From: Muribaculaceae bacterium
GTDB taxonomy: Bacteria > Bacteroidota > Bacteroidia > Bacteroidales > Muribaculaceae
Length of the DNA: 64,000 nt
Direction of reading: 5' to 3'
Assembly: GCA_017391675.1 (NCBI GenBank)
Contig: JAFOXR010000024.1
Location: forward strand, 1-64,000
A program made the translations under genes and the position numbers. This document shows positions 17,805-26,720 of this stretch, piece after piece. The notes under the pieces were generated by a model. That model ran no database searches and was not told where the DNA came from. It saw nothing but the letters and a program-made list of their open reading frames with translations. Numbering within the stretch: position 1 is the first letter of the stretch; the number at the start of each line of letters is the position of its first letter.

Positions 17805-19221
17805 TGGTTATCAGTCAAGATTGTTCTTGCTGATCAGTTGTTTTACTTGGATTCTGACTTTTGCTTTTTTTGTCTTACAGTATACTAGAGAAAAAGAGTA
17901 TAAATTTGAGAGTTTGAATTCGCAGCTGCAGGCAATTAATGCAGATTTACTTAAGGAGATAAATAGGAATGGTAATTATGGATTCCTTAGTGGCGTGAAT
18001 ATGACTGATGCAGATTCATTGCGCATTACTTTAATTGATTTTTCCGGTAATATTATATTTGATTCCCAAAGCGAAGATATAAAGTCCAATCATAGTGACA
18101 GGAAAGAGTTTGTCGATGCAATGGCAAATGGGCAAGGATATACGGTTCGCAGATTTTCTGAGTCGGTTAATAATGTATATTTCTATTCAGCTACAAAAGG
18201 AGATTCTATTGTAATTCGAACAGCTCTACCTTATAATGATTCTTTGACTAAAACGCTGCAAGTTGATAGGGGATATGGGTATATAATAATTATTATCGCT
18301 GTTGTTGTAAATATAATAGCATATTTTGCTATACGCCGTATTGGTGTAACAGTGAATAATTTACGGGAATTTGCAACTAAAGCCGAAGAAGGATCGCTTG
18401 ACTTATCTGAAACATATTCTTTCCCTCAAGATGAATTGGGGGATATTTCTGGATTAATCGTAAATATGTATATGAATGAGCAGAAGATAAGACGAGAACG
18501 AGACGAAAACATGAATGCTCTAATTTTTGAAGAACAAGAAAAACAGAGATTGAAGCATCAGCTTACAAATAATATTAATCATGAAATAAAAACTCCTGTA
18601 CATGCTATACAAGCATGTCTGGAAACAATTGTTGAAAATGGTGACCGATTGTCAAAAGAAAAGACTGTAGAACTTATAGAGCATGCGTTTGGGCATGTTA
18701 AGCAACTAAGCTCTTTGCTGAACGATTTGTCGGTTATTACCCGTATATCTGATGCTGGAAGTCAGATTGAACGCAGCGCAGTGAATATTAATGAAATACT
18801 TGACGACATCTCTAGAGAAATGGAGTTGAATCCATCTGAAAACAAGATGAGATTGAATATCAATGTGCCTGATAATATGATTATTAATGGAAATAAATCT
18901 TTAGTTGAATCGATATTCAATAATTTGATGAATAATTCTTTAGCATATTCAGGCGGTCGTGATATCTTTATTTCTGCAACAGATGAAGGTGACTGTTATA
19001 TGTTTGAGTTCGCCGACAATGGTATTGGTGTTGATAAGGAACATTTGGCTAAATTGTTTGAACGCTTCTATCGTGTAGATTCAGGACGGTCACGCAAAAT
19101 GGGTGGAACTGGTTTAGGTTTGTCAATCGTGAAGAATTCTATTTTGTTCCATAATGGGGCAATAAAGGTGTCTAATAGACAAAAGGGCGGTTTACAATTT
19201 ACATTTACATTGCATAAGTAA
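17776..19221 (+). CDS. Membrane sensor histidine kinase
   Basis: 481 residues, cognate kinase of the preceding regulator. Membrane spans lie at about 14-35 and 168-187, flanking a small extracytoplasmic sensor domain (40-165, with VRTALPYND-like PAS/Cache features). A HAMP-like linker follows, then the H box NHEIKTPVHAIQ with His269, an N box (NLMNNSLAYSGG), and G boxes DNGIGV and GGTGLGLSIVKN. All kinase motifs look intact. ATG 17776 overlaps the regulator by 29 bp; an in-frame ATG at 17782 is an alternative. Architecture and neighbours resemble PhoR. It ends 18 bp before the phosphate transporter. Confidence 0.93.
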   Translation: MDMGLKKTSSGYQSRLFLLISCFTWILTFAFFVLQYTREKEYKFESLNSQLQAINADLLKEINRNGNYGFLSGVNMTDADSLRITLIDFSGNIIFDSQSEDIKSNHSDRKEFVDAMANGQGYTVRRFSESVNNVYFYSATKGDSIVIRTALPYNDSLTKTLQVDRGYGYIIIIIAVVVNIIAYFAIRRIGVTVNNLREFATKAEEGSLDLSETYSFPQDELGDISGLIVNMYMNEQKIRRERDENMNALIFEEQEKQRLKHQLTNNINHEIKTPVHAIQACLETIVENGDRLSKEKTVELIEHAFGHVKQLSSLLNDLSVITRISDAGSQIERSAVNINEILDDISREMELNPSENKMRLNINVPDNMIINGNKSLVESIFNNLMNNSLAYSGGRDIFISATDEGDCYMFEFADNGIGVDKEHLAKLFERFYRVDSGRSRKMGGTGLGLSIVKNSILFHNGAIKVSNRQKGGLQFTFTLHK

Positions 19222-19239
19222 AAGAAAAGATTTAATAAT

Positions 19240-21462
19240 ATGGATCCTATTTTTATTGTTATTTTGATAGTCTTAGCAGTGCTAGCAGTGCTGGACTTAA
19301 TAGTGGGTGTTACAAATGACGCGGTTAATTTTATTGGAGCGTCATTAGGAACTAGAATTGCATCAAAAAGAACAATCCTATGCGTTGCGTCAGTAGGTAT
19401 TCTCGTTGGTGTAGTCACTTCTAACGGAATGATGGAAGTCGCAAGAAGTGGAGTCTTTCATCCTGATATGTTCACCTTTACCGAGGTGATGATGTTGCTA
19501 GTTGGGGCAATGCTAGCCGATGTAATTTTGCTTAATACATTTAATATGTTAGGGCTGCCTACATCAACGACAGTTTCGTTGATATTTGAATTGATGGGTA
19601 GTGCTGTAGCTGTAACATGTTATAAGGTTGCTAATGATAGTGGCTTGACAATGGCCGATGTTGGCTCATTTATAAATAGCGGTAAGGCATTGGCAATGAT
19701 AAGTGCTATATTGGTTTCGGTCGTATTATCTTTTATCGTAGGCGTTGTTATAATGTACATATCAAGAATACTTTTTTCATTCAGATATGAGAAGAGAATG
19801 TCACGATTCGGGTCATTATGGTGTGGTGTTGCATTAGTTGGTATCTTATATTTTGCTATATTCAAAGGATTGAAAAGCTCTGGATTGATAAGTCCAGATA
19901 CAATGCAAATGTTGAATGACAACATTACTATGATTTTGCTATACTGCTGGATAGCATTTTCGGCATTGTTGTTTATTCTGCAGCGTTTGCATGTAGATAT
20001 TATGAAGATAACAATTCTTTCAGGTACATTTGCGTTAGCATTAGCATTTGCAGGAAATGACTTGGTTAACTTCATTGGAGTTCCAATTGCAGGATTGGAT
20101 TCATATAGAATGGCAGTTGATAGCGGAGATGTGAATATGTTGATGTCTGGTCTGGCTGCACCTGCAAAAGTTAATCCTTGGTTGCTAATAACGGCCGGTG
20201 TTGTTATGGTATTAACATTGTTTTTCTCGCGTACAGCAATGAAAGTAGCTGAGACTTCTATTAATCTGGCTTCTCAGAATGATGAAGAAGAAAGATTTAA
20301 TTCTACCGCATTGTCAAGAGCTCTTGTAAGGTTTGCTGTAGGAATAAGCAATGTTTATGAGAAAATTGTACCACAAAAAGTTGCTGTAGCAATCGAAAAA
20401 CAATTTGAGCCAATACCAGCAGAAGAGCGAGATGGGAAAGCTTATGATAATATTCGTGCAGTGGTTAACTTGTCGGCTGCCGCAATGCTGATATGTATAG
20501 GAACATCTTTTAAGTTGCCTTTGTCTACAACATATGTGATTTTCATGGTTGCAATGGGTTCGTCTCTTGCTGATAGGGCTTGGGGCCGTGACAGTGCTGT
20601 TTACCGTATATCAGGAGTTATGGTTGTGATTTCAGGTTGGTTTATGACTGCAATATCTGCATTTGTTATATCATTCGTAATTGGAATATCCTTGATGTGG
20701 GGAGGTTGGTTTGCATTAATTGTAGTTATTCTTTTATGCGGATATTCATTGTGTCATAATCTTATATTCAAATCAAAAGCCACAAAACAAGAAAAGAAAC
20801 TTGTTATCAATCATGAAGATTCAGATGCCGATGTGTTGTATTCATGTACACAAGTTGTAGGAGATACAATGCAGAGAGTGTCATATATTTATAATCATAT
20901 GCTCGTTGCATTGTTTAATGAAAATCGTAAAGCATTGAAAGAGGATGTTGCAGAATCTCGAGCGATGTATCATGAAGCTAATGATCGTAAATATGAGATT
21001 GTTGCTACTCTAAAGAGACTAGAGGATTCTAAGATAGGTACTGGTCATTATTATGTACAAGTCGTCGATTTCTTGTGTGAAGTAACTAAGGCATTGCTTC
21101 ATTGTACACGCCCGGCATACGAACACATTGATAATAATCACCGTGGATTTACTGAAGAGCAGATTAGAGACTTGAAGCAGATTAATGATGAAGTGGATAC
21201 TATCTTTGATAAGATAAATGATATGCTTAGTAAAAAGGATTTCACCGATTTAGATGACATTATGGTTATGCGTGATAAGTTATTCGTGACAATAGCTGAT
21301 AAGATTAAAAGCCAGATCAAGCGTTTGAAGACCGAGGATATGAGTACACGAGGCAGTATGCTTTACATGAATATTCTTAATGAAACAAAGACAATGGTAC
21401 TTCAATCTCGCAATCTACTGAAATCGCAAGCATATTTTTTGAATGAGATAAAAAAAGATTAG
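19240..21462 (+). CDS. PiT family inorganic phosphate transporter with C-terminal PhoU-like region
   Basis: 740 residues, PHO4/PiT family. The duplicated signature appears as GVTNDAVNFIGASLGTRIAS near residues 25-45 and GNDLVNFIGVPIAG near 275-290. About ten to twelve membrane spans occupy residues 1-510, and a cytoplasmic helical tail (about 530-735) resembles PhoU-type regulatory domains, as in long Bacteroidota PiT proteins. It imports phosphate by ion symport. It lies 18 bp after the histidine kinase, so the two-component system probably senses or controls phosphate uptake. Confidence 0.92.
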   Translation: MDPIFIVILIVLAVLAVLDLIVGVTNDAVNFIGASLGTRIASKRTILCVASVGILVGVVTSNGMMEVARSGVFHPDMFTFTEVMMLLVGAMLADVILLNTFNMLGLPTSTTVSLIFELMGSAVAVTCYKVANDSGLTMADVGSFINSGKALAMISAILVSVVLSFIVGVVIMYISRILFSFRYEKRMSRFGSLWCGVALVGILYFAIFKGLKSSGLISPDTMQMLNDNITMILLYCWIAFSALLFILQRLHVDIMKITILSGTFALALAFAGNDLVNFIGVPIAGLDSYRMAVDSGDVNMLMSGLAAPAKVNPWLLITAGVVMVLTLFFSRTAMKVAETSINLASQNDEEERFNSTALSRALVRFAVGISNVYEKIVPQKVAVAIEKQFEPIPAEERDGKAYDNIRAVVNLSAAAMLICIGTSFKLPLSTTYVIFMVAMGSSLADRAWGRDSAVYRISGVMVVISGWFMTAISAFVISFVIGISLMWGGWFALIVVILLCGYSLCHNLIFKSKATKQEKKLVINHEDSDADVLYSCTQVVGDTMQRVSYIYNHMLVALFNENRKALKEDVAESRAMYHEANDRKYEIVATLKRLEDSKIGTGHYYVQVVDFLCEVTKALLHCTRPAYEHIDNNHRGFTEEQIRDLKQINDEVDTIFDKINDMLSKKDFTDLDDIMVMRDKLFVTIADKIKSQIKRLKTEDMSTRGSMLYMNILNETKTMVLQSRNLLKSQAYFLNEIKKD

Positions 21463-21500
21463 TTCTGCGTTAATAAAAACCTTTTTTATCTAAGATTGTT

Positions 21501-21539
21501 AATATGGCAAAGATTATTTAATTAACTCTTTGCCATATT
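21501..21539. repeat. Perfect 13-bp inverted repeat before the LRR gene
   Basis: AATATGGCAAAGA (21501-21513) and TCTTTGCCATATT (21527-21539) are exact reverse complements separated by 13 bp. There is no following T run, and ATG 21544 lies 4 bp after. It could be an operator, a start-site-masking hairpin, or a weak terminator for the phosphate transporter. Confidence 0.7.
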
Positions 21540-21543
21540 TAGT

Positions 21544-22599
21544 ATGAAAAAAATTATTTTAATGTTTACCATCTTATTGAGTACAATGATGGTTTACGCT
21601 CAGAATCAAAATTCAAAAGAAGTAAAAACTCTTCAAGCGTTTTTGAATCAACCCTCAGCTGATGGCGTTACTAACGCTCAAGCCCTAGGGGCAGATGTAT
21701 CTAACCCTGTCACATGGCATGGTGTTACATGGGAGGGCGGTCATGTGTCAGCAATTGAATGGAAAGGCAAGAAACTTGCCGGAGTGCTGGATTTATCTTC
21801 ATTTACTGGACTAAAGAAACTTGATGTTTCTAAGAATGAACTCACTGGGCTTAGTGTTCAAGGCTGTACTGCTCTAGCAGAATTAAATGCAAGCCATAAC
21901 AGACTTACTCAGTTTAATGTAAACGGGTGTACCGTATTGGCTAAACTTAATATCTACAAGAATAGACTTCTTGAGATTGAGCTAAGCGGAACTCCTATGC
22001 TTACTCAAGTGAATTGTAGCAATAATTTGTTTGTTGACTTGAATGTAAGTAATGCAATGAATTTGGAAACACTTAACTGTCAAGGCAATCATCTTGAAAG
22101 GCTTGAAGTGAGTGGATGCACTCAACTCAAACATCTTTATGCAGGTTATAACAAGCTTACATCAGTGAATTTGTTTGGTCTAGAAAATCTATTGTCACTA
22201 AATGTGGACGGCAACGAAATCAATTCAATGTATATGGCTAATATGCCTTCATTATTAACATTGATTTGTAGTGACAACAATATGACCTCACTTGTAATTA
22301 AGAACTGCAACAATCTTGAAGATTTGGTTTGCTCTTATAATCGATTGACTTCATTGGAAGTTAATGGTTGTGACAACCTTCAGTTTGTCGATTGCTCCTA
22401 TAATGATTTGTCAACATTGACACTAAGTAATCAGCCATTGTTGCAACGCTTATTGTGTAACAATAATTTCATTACAAATCTTGATGTGTCTTATGATACA
22501 CAATTGACTTATATCAATTGTAGAAGTAACCAGATATTTACTTTCACTACTATAGGTTGTGATAACTTGCGTATGGTTGCATGTCAATGGAATATGTAA
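21544..22599 (+). CDS. Secreted leucine-rich-repeat protein
   Basis: 351 residues with a clear signal peptide (MKKIILMFTILLSTMMVYAQ). After a short N-terminal segment with WHGVTWEGGHVSAIEWKGKKL, about ten repeats of roughly 21 residues follow, with the pattern L..L.c..N.L..L.v.gc, as in internalin-like or Bacteroidota LRR proteins. It ends abruptly at CQWNM without a type IX sorting tail, lipobox or anchor, so it is probably periplasmic or released. Function is unknown; such domains bind proteins or surfaces. It has a bidirectional terminator after it and an inverted repeat before it. Confidence 0.85.
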   Translation: MKKIILMFTILLSTMMVYAQNQNSKEVKTLQAFLNQPSADGVTNAQALGADVSNPVTWHGVTWEGGHVSAIEWKGKKLAGVLDLSSFTGLKKLDVSKNELTGLSVQGCTALAELNASHNRLTQFNVNGCTVLAKLNIYKNRLLEIELSGTPMLTQVNCSNNLFVDLNVSNAMNLETLNCQGNHLERLEVSGCTQLKHLYAGYNKLTSVNLFGLENLLSLNVDGNEINSMYMANMPSLLTLICSDNNMTSLVIKNCNNLEDLVCSYNRLTSLEVNGCDNLQFVDCSYNDLSTLTLSNQPLLQRLLCNNNFITNLDVSYDTQLTYINCRSNQIFTFTTIGCDNLRMVACQWNM

Positions 22600-22625
22600 G
22601 AGTACAATGGTTGGGTGATTAAAAA

Positions 22626-22653
22626 AGAAAAACGGCAAATTTGCCGTTTTTCT
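22626..22653. terminator. Bidirectional terminator between convergent genes
   Basis: A perfect palindrome with core ACGGCAAATTTGCCGT flanked by A5 and T5 serves both the LRR gene (plus) and the S9 peptidase gene (minus). Confidence 0.92.
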
Positions 22654-22670
22654 CATTTCTTGTCAGTATA

Positions 22671-24764
22671 TTATTTAGATTCTTCCTTTAAGTATTTGTC
22701 TAGCCAACCAAAGAATTCTTTCTGCCAAATTAGGCTGTTTTGAGGTTTAAGAATCCAGTGGTTTTCATCTGGATATAGAACCATTTTAGCAGGAACACCC
22801 AATAGAGTAGCCGCGTTGAATGCCATTTCAGCTTGAGAACTTAGAATACGATAGTCTAGTTCGCCTGCAGTTATTAGAATTGGAGCTGTCCATTTCTTGA
22901 CATATTTGTGTGGTGAGCATGCAAATGTGCGTTGAGCAACTTTATTGTCAGTGTCCCAGAAAGCACCGCCCATGTCCCAGTTAGCAAACCACATTTCTTC
23001 AGTTTCAAGATATTGAGCTTCCATATTAAATATACCAGCGTGAGCTATTAGAGCTTTAAATCTCCCTTCATGATTTCCAGCAAGCCAATATACGGAAAAA
23101 CCACCATAGCTAGCGCCTACAGCACCTATGTGTTCGGCATCTACATATGGTTCTTTTTTCATGAAGTCTACTGCTGCAAGATAGTCTTTCATGTTTTGAC
23201 CAGGATAGTCGCCAGATATTTGTGCATTCCATTCAGAACCAAATCCAGGAAGTCCGCGACGATTAGGCGCAATTACGATATAGCCTTGAGATGCCATTAG
23301 TCTTAGGTTCCAGCGGTATGACCAGAATTGGCTTACCGGTTGTTGAGGACCTCCTTGGCAGTAAAGTATAGCCGGATATTTCTTTGATGAATCGAAGTTT
23401 GGAGGAAGTACTACCCATGTTGTCATTTCTTTTCCGTCGGTAGTAGGAACCATAACTTTGTTTACTGTCACATTGTTAAGTTGAGCAAGCAATTCATCGT
23501 TAACATTTGATAGCTTTGATGTTTCGCCATTGCTTATTACATATAGTTCGTTTGGTTCTTGCAATGAATGACGCAATGTGATTATGGTGTCATCATTAAC
23601 GGGAACTATAGCTGCGTAATCATATTCACCGCTTGCGACAGTATCAATTTTAAGATTCTCAATATCAATTTTGAACATAGGAGTACAACCCAGATATGGA
23701 GCTGTGAAGTAAATAGCTTTCTCATTAGGAGACCATTCTATATTATCTGCTGCGTAGTCCCATTCTGAAGTGAGATGTTTCTTCTCACCAGTTTGCATGT
23801 CCATGATGAAAATACGATTCATATCACTTTCATATCCATCATGTTCCATTGACAACCATGCCAAGTAGCGTCCGCTCTTTGAGAAACGAGGGCATGTATC
23901 ATATCCCATCATGCCTTCAGTAAGGTTCTTAGTCTCACCTGTTTCAATGTTGTATTGGTATAGGTCAGAATTAGTTGAAAGAGAATATTCTTTTCCAGTC
24001 TTTTTGCGTGAAACATATACGATGCTTTTGCCGTCGGGTGCCCAAGCAAGAGATTCAACACCGCCAAAAGGCTTCATAGGTGCTTCAAATGGTTCATCTT
24101 TAAGCATATCAATGGCATTGCTCACATTGTTGCCATCATAATCGGCAACAAATGAGTGTGGAATAGTCTTAACCCATTCGTCCCAGTGCTTGTACATCAT
24201 GTCTGTTATGATACGGACATTTGCCTTTTTATGTTCAGGATATAAGTCTTTTGCATCGGTACCCCATTTAACTTGAGATATAAATGCGACTTTCTTTTCA
24301 TCTGGTGAAAATATAAAACCATCAACACCTTCTTTGATATTGGATACTGCTTTACGGTCGCTACCGTCGGGATTCATAGTCCAAATCTGCATTTTGTCAC
24401 CATTAGGGTATAGGAATGCAATTTTGTTTCCGCCGTTTATCCATACAGCATTTTGTTCGCTCTTTGGAGTCTTGGTTATTCTTACAGGATTGGTGCCATC
24501 AGTATTGACTACCCATAATTCACGATTTGATTTGTTTTGTTCGATACTTTCAAATTTAACTCCATATAGAACTTTTGTTCCATCGGGAGATACTTGAGGG
24601 TCTGTAACTGCACCCATTGACATGAGTGCCTCGGGGGTAAATTGCCCATTCTCAATCTTTACTTGAGGCTGTTCGATGATTGTTTCTTCAGCCGCTTTCT
24701 CGCATGATGCCATACTTGTGAGAGCAAGTAGAGATGCCATAATAGAGGATTTAGTTAAATTCAT
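22671..24764 (-). CDS. S9 family prolyl oligopeptidase-type peptidase, probable lipoprotein
   Basis: 697 residues. The N-terminus MNLTKSSIMASLLALTSMASC ends in a lipobox-like SMASC, so it is probably a lipoprotein exported to the periplasm or outer membrane. Residues about 45-420 form a WD40/TolB-like propeller (PQVSPDGTKVLY, FSPDEKKVAFIS, WAPDGKSIVYVSRKK). The C-terminal alpha/beta hydrolase (about 440-695) has the nucleophile motif GASYGG with Ser near 551, Asp in AGELDYR and His in ENHW. Such enzymes cleave short peptides, often after Pro or as acyl-/dipeptidyl-peptidases. It lies 11 bp after ygiQ and is likely the last gene of the uvrB operon. Confidence 0.92.
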   Translation of the reverse strand: MNLTKSSIMASLLALTSMASCEKAAEETIIEQPQVKIENGQFTPEALMSMGAVTDPQVSPDGTKVLYGVKFESIEQNKSNRELWVVNTDGTNPVRITKTPKSEQNAVWINGGNKIAFLYPNGDKMQIWTMNPDGSDRKAVSNIKEGVDGFIFSPDEKKVAFISQVKWGTDAKDLYPEHKKANVRIITDMMYKHWDEWVKTIPHSFVADYDGNNVSNAIDMLKDEPFEAPMKPFGGVESLAWAPDGKSIVYVSRKKTGKEYSLSTNSDLYQYNIETGETKNLTEGMMGYDTCPRFSKSGRYLAWLSMEHDGYESDMNRIFIMDMQTGEKKHLTSEWDYAADNIEWSPNEKAIYFTAPYLGCTPMFKIDIENLKIDTVASGEYDYAAIVPVNDDTIITLRHSLQEPNELYVISNGETSKLSNVNDELLAQLNNVTVNKVMVPTTDGKEMTTWVVLPPNFDSSKKYPAILYCQGGPQQPVSQFWSYRWNLRLMASQGYIVIAPNRRGLPGFGSEWNAQISGDYPGQNMKDYLAAVDFMKKEPYVDAEHIGAVGASYGGFSVYWLAGNHEGRFKALIAHAGIFNMEAQYLETEEMWFANWDMGGAFWDTDNKVAQRTFACSPHKYVKKWTAPILITAGELDYRILSSQAEMAFNAATLLGVPAKMVLYPDENHWILKPQNSLIWQKEFFGWLDKYLKEESK

Positions 24765-24775
24765 AATTGTTATTA

Positions 24776-26719
24776 TTATATTGATTTAGTATTTTTTCTT
24801 GATTTTCTTTTTGGTGAATAATAGTTGCTTTTATCATTAACTTTAGGCTTAGGTTTATTTGCAATATAGCTTTTACCAGTACCGCCAGGGAATAATTCTG
24901 TTATCAAATCACTGCGCTTTATGCGTTGAAGTGATCGTATTATATCTGTTCTGAATTCATTCTCATACCAAAAGAAATACTTTCTTTGAGCAAGTTTCTC
25001 TTCTTTTGTATGAGCCGTGTATATAGGTTCAAGTGTGTATGGATTATAGCCTGTATAATACATCTCAGTAGACATTGTCATAGGAGTAGGCGTGAAATCC
25101 TGGACTTGTTCAAGGTGGAAATTTAGTTTTTTGGTCTTGACAGCCAGTTCTGCCATATCTGCTTCGCTGCAACCTGGGTGAGAAGAGATGAAGTAGGGTA
25201 TTATTTGCTGCTTTAGTCCCATGTCGTTATTTATCTTGTCGAATATGCCTTTGAATTCTTCAAATTGACTGAAGGACGGTTTGCGCATTAAATTCAGTAC
25301 TCTGTCGGAAGTATGTTCAGGTGCAACCTTTAACCTACCTGAAACATGCTTTACGATGAGCTCCTCGTTATATTTCTTGTTAATTTTATTTATCTTCTCA
25401 TTATCTGATTTATGCATGGAAAGGTCATAACGGACACCGCTGCCTATAAAAGATTTTTTAATTTCTGGCAGTTTATCGACCATACTGTAAATATCCAATA
25501 GTGGTGAATGGTCGTTGTTAAGATTTACACAAGGTTTTGGAAAAAGGCATGAAGGGCGAAGACATTTTTGGCATTTGCTTAAGTCCTTGCCGCCCATTTT
25601 GTACATGTTTGCTGATGGACCTCCTAAATCGGAGATGTATCCTTTAAAATCTTCCATTTTGCATATTGTTTTCACTTCTTTCAAAATGGATTCCTTGCTT
25701 CTAGAAGCTATAAACTTTCCTTGATGGGCTGAAATTGTACAGAATGAGCAACCACCAAAACAACCTCTATGCATATTTACGGAATGACGAATCATTTCGT
25801 AAGCAGGAATACGCTTCCCGCGATATCTCGGGTGCGGTAATCTTGTATATGGTAAATCAAACGAACTGTCGATTTCACTTTCAGATAAAGGCGGGTTAGT
25901 CCCATTCACTTTAACCGCTCTGTTGCCAACTTTCTGCCATAAAGTCCTGCCTTGCCATTTGTTGGATTCAATTTCTATAACTTTGAAATTTGCAGCATGA
26001 AGCTTTTTGTCCTTAAGGCATTCTTCGTGTGAATGCAGAAGTTCTTCTTTTTCGGAATCTAAATGTTCTGGTATACTACTAGCATTGACGCAAATAGCAG
26101 TCTGTGGTATATCTGTTAGCTCTGAGATTTGTTTTCCGTCACGCAGATAATTTGCTATTTCAAGAATAGGCTTTTCTCCCATGCCATATACTAGTATGTC
26201 AGCTTTGCTGTCAATGAGAATTGATGGCCGTAGAGTGTCTTGCCAATAGTCATAGTGTGACAGTCTTCTCATAGAAGCCTCAATACCACCGATAATGACG
26301 GGTACATCGGGATATAGCTTTTTCAAAGCCTGAGTGTATATTATGGATGGATAGTCAGGACGCATACCAGCTTTACCGTTTGGTGTGTATGCATCGTCAC
26401 TCCGCTTGCGCCTGTTTGCCGTATAATGGTTCACCATTGAATCCATTGCACCAGCGGAGACTCCGAAAAATAAACGAGGTTTGCCTAATTTCGTAAAATC
26501 TCGCAGATCATCACGCCAGTTTGGCTGAGGAACAATCGCAACACGATAACCGTTTGCCTCTAATATCCTGCCTATGACAGCCGAACCCATAGATGGGTGG
26601 TCGATATATGCATCACCAGAAAAAATGATAACATCTATATAGTCCCACCCCAAATGTTCTATTTCTTTCTTTGTGGTAGGGAGCCATTGTTTGTCTTTAT
26701 ATAGTTCTGTTTCTGTCAT
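24776..26719 (-). CDS. YgiQ family radical SAM protein
   Basis: 647 residues, matching the large UPF0313/YgiQ radical SAM family. An N-terminal cobalamin-binding-like segment (DVIIFSGDAYIDHPSMG, RILEANGYRVAIVPQP) precedes the radical SAM core with MHRGCFGGCSFCTISAHQG, the CxxxCxxC cluster motif. Other conserved parts include KVAPEHTSDRVLNLMRKP and QDFTPTPMTMSTEMYYTG. The C-terminus is basic (PKPKVNDKSNYYSPKRKSRKN). The reaction is unknown. It starts 1 bp after the uvrB stop, so the two are surely co-transcribed, though no repair role is established for the family. Confidence 0.95.
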   Translation of the reverse strand: MTETELYKDKQWLPTTKKEIEHLGWDYIDVIIFSGDAYIDHPSMGSAVIGRILEANGYRVAIVPQPNWRDDLRDFTKLGKPRLFFGVSAGAMDSMVNHYTANRRKRSDDAYTPNGKAGMRPDYPSIIYTQALKKLYPDVPVIIGGIEASMRRLSHYDYWQDTLRPSILIDSKADILVYGMGEKPILEIANYLRDGKQISELTDIPQTAICVNASSIPEHLDSEKEELLHSHEECLKDKKLHAANFKVIEIESNKWQGRTLWQKVGNRAVKVNGTNPPLSESEIDSSFDLPYTRLPHPRYRGKRIPAYEMIRHSVNMHRGCFGGCSFCTISAHQGKFIASRSKESILKEVKTICKMEDFKGYISDLGGPSANMYKMGGKDLSKCQKCLRPSCLFPKPCVNLNNDHSPLLDIYSMVDKLPEIKKSFIGSGVRYDLSMHKSDNEKINKINKKYNEELIVKHVSGRLKVAPEHTSDRVLNLMRKPSFSQFEEFKGIFDKINNDMGLKQQIIPYFISSHPGCSEADMAELAVKTKKLNFHLEQVQDFTPTPMTMSTEMYYTGYNPYTLEPIYTAHTKEEKLAQRKYFFWYENEFRTDIIRSLQRIKRSDLITELFPGGTGKSYIANKPKPKVNDKSNYYSPKRKSRKNTKSI

Positions 26720-26720
26720 A

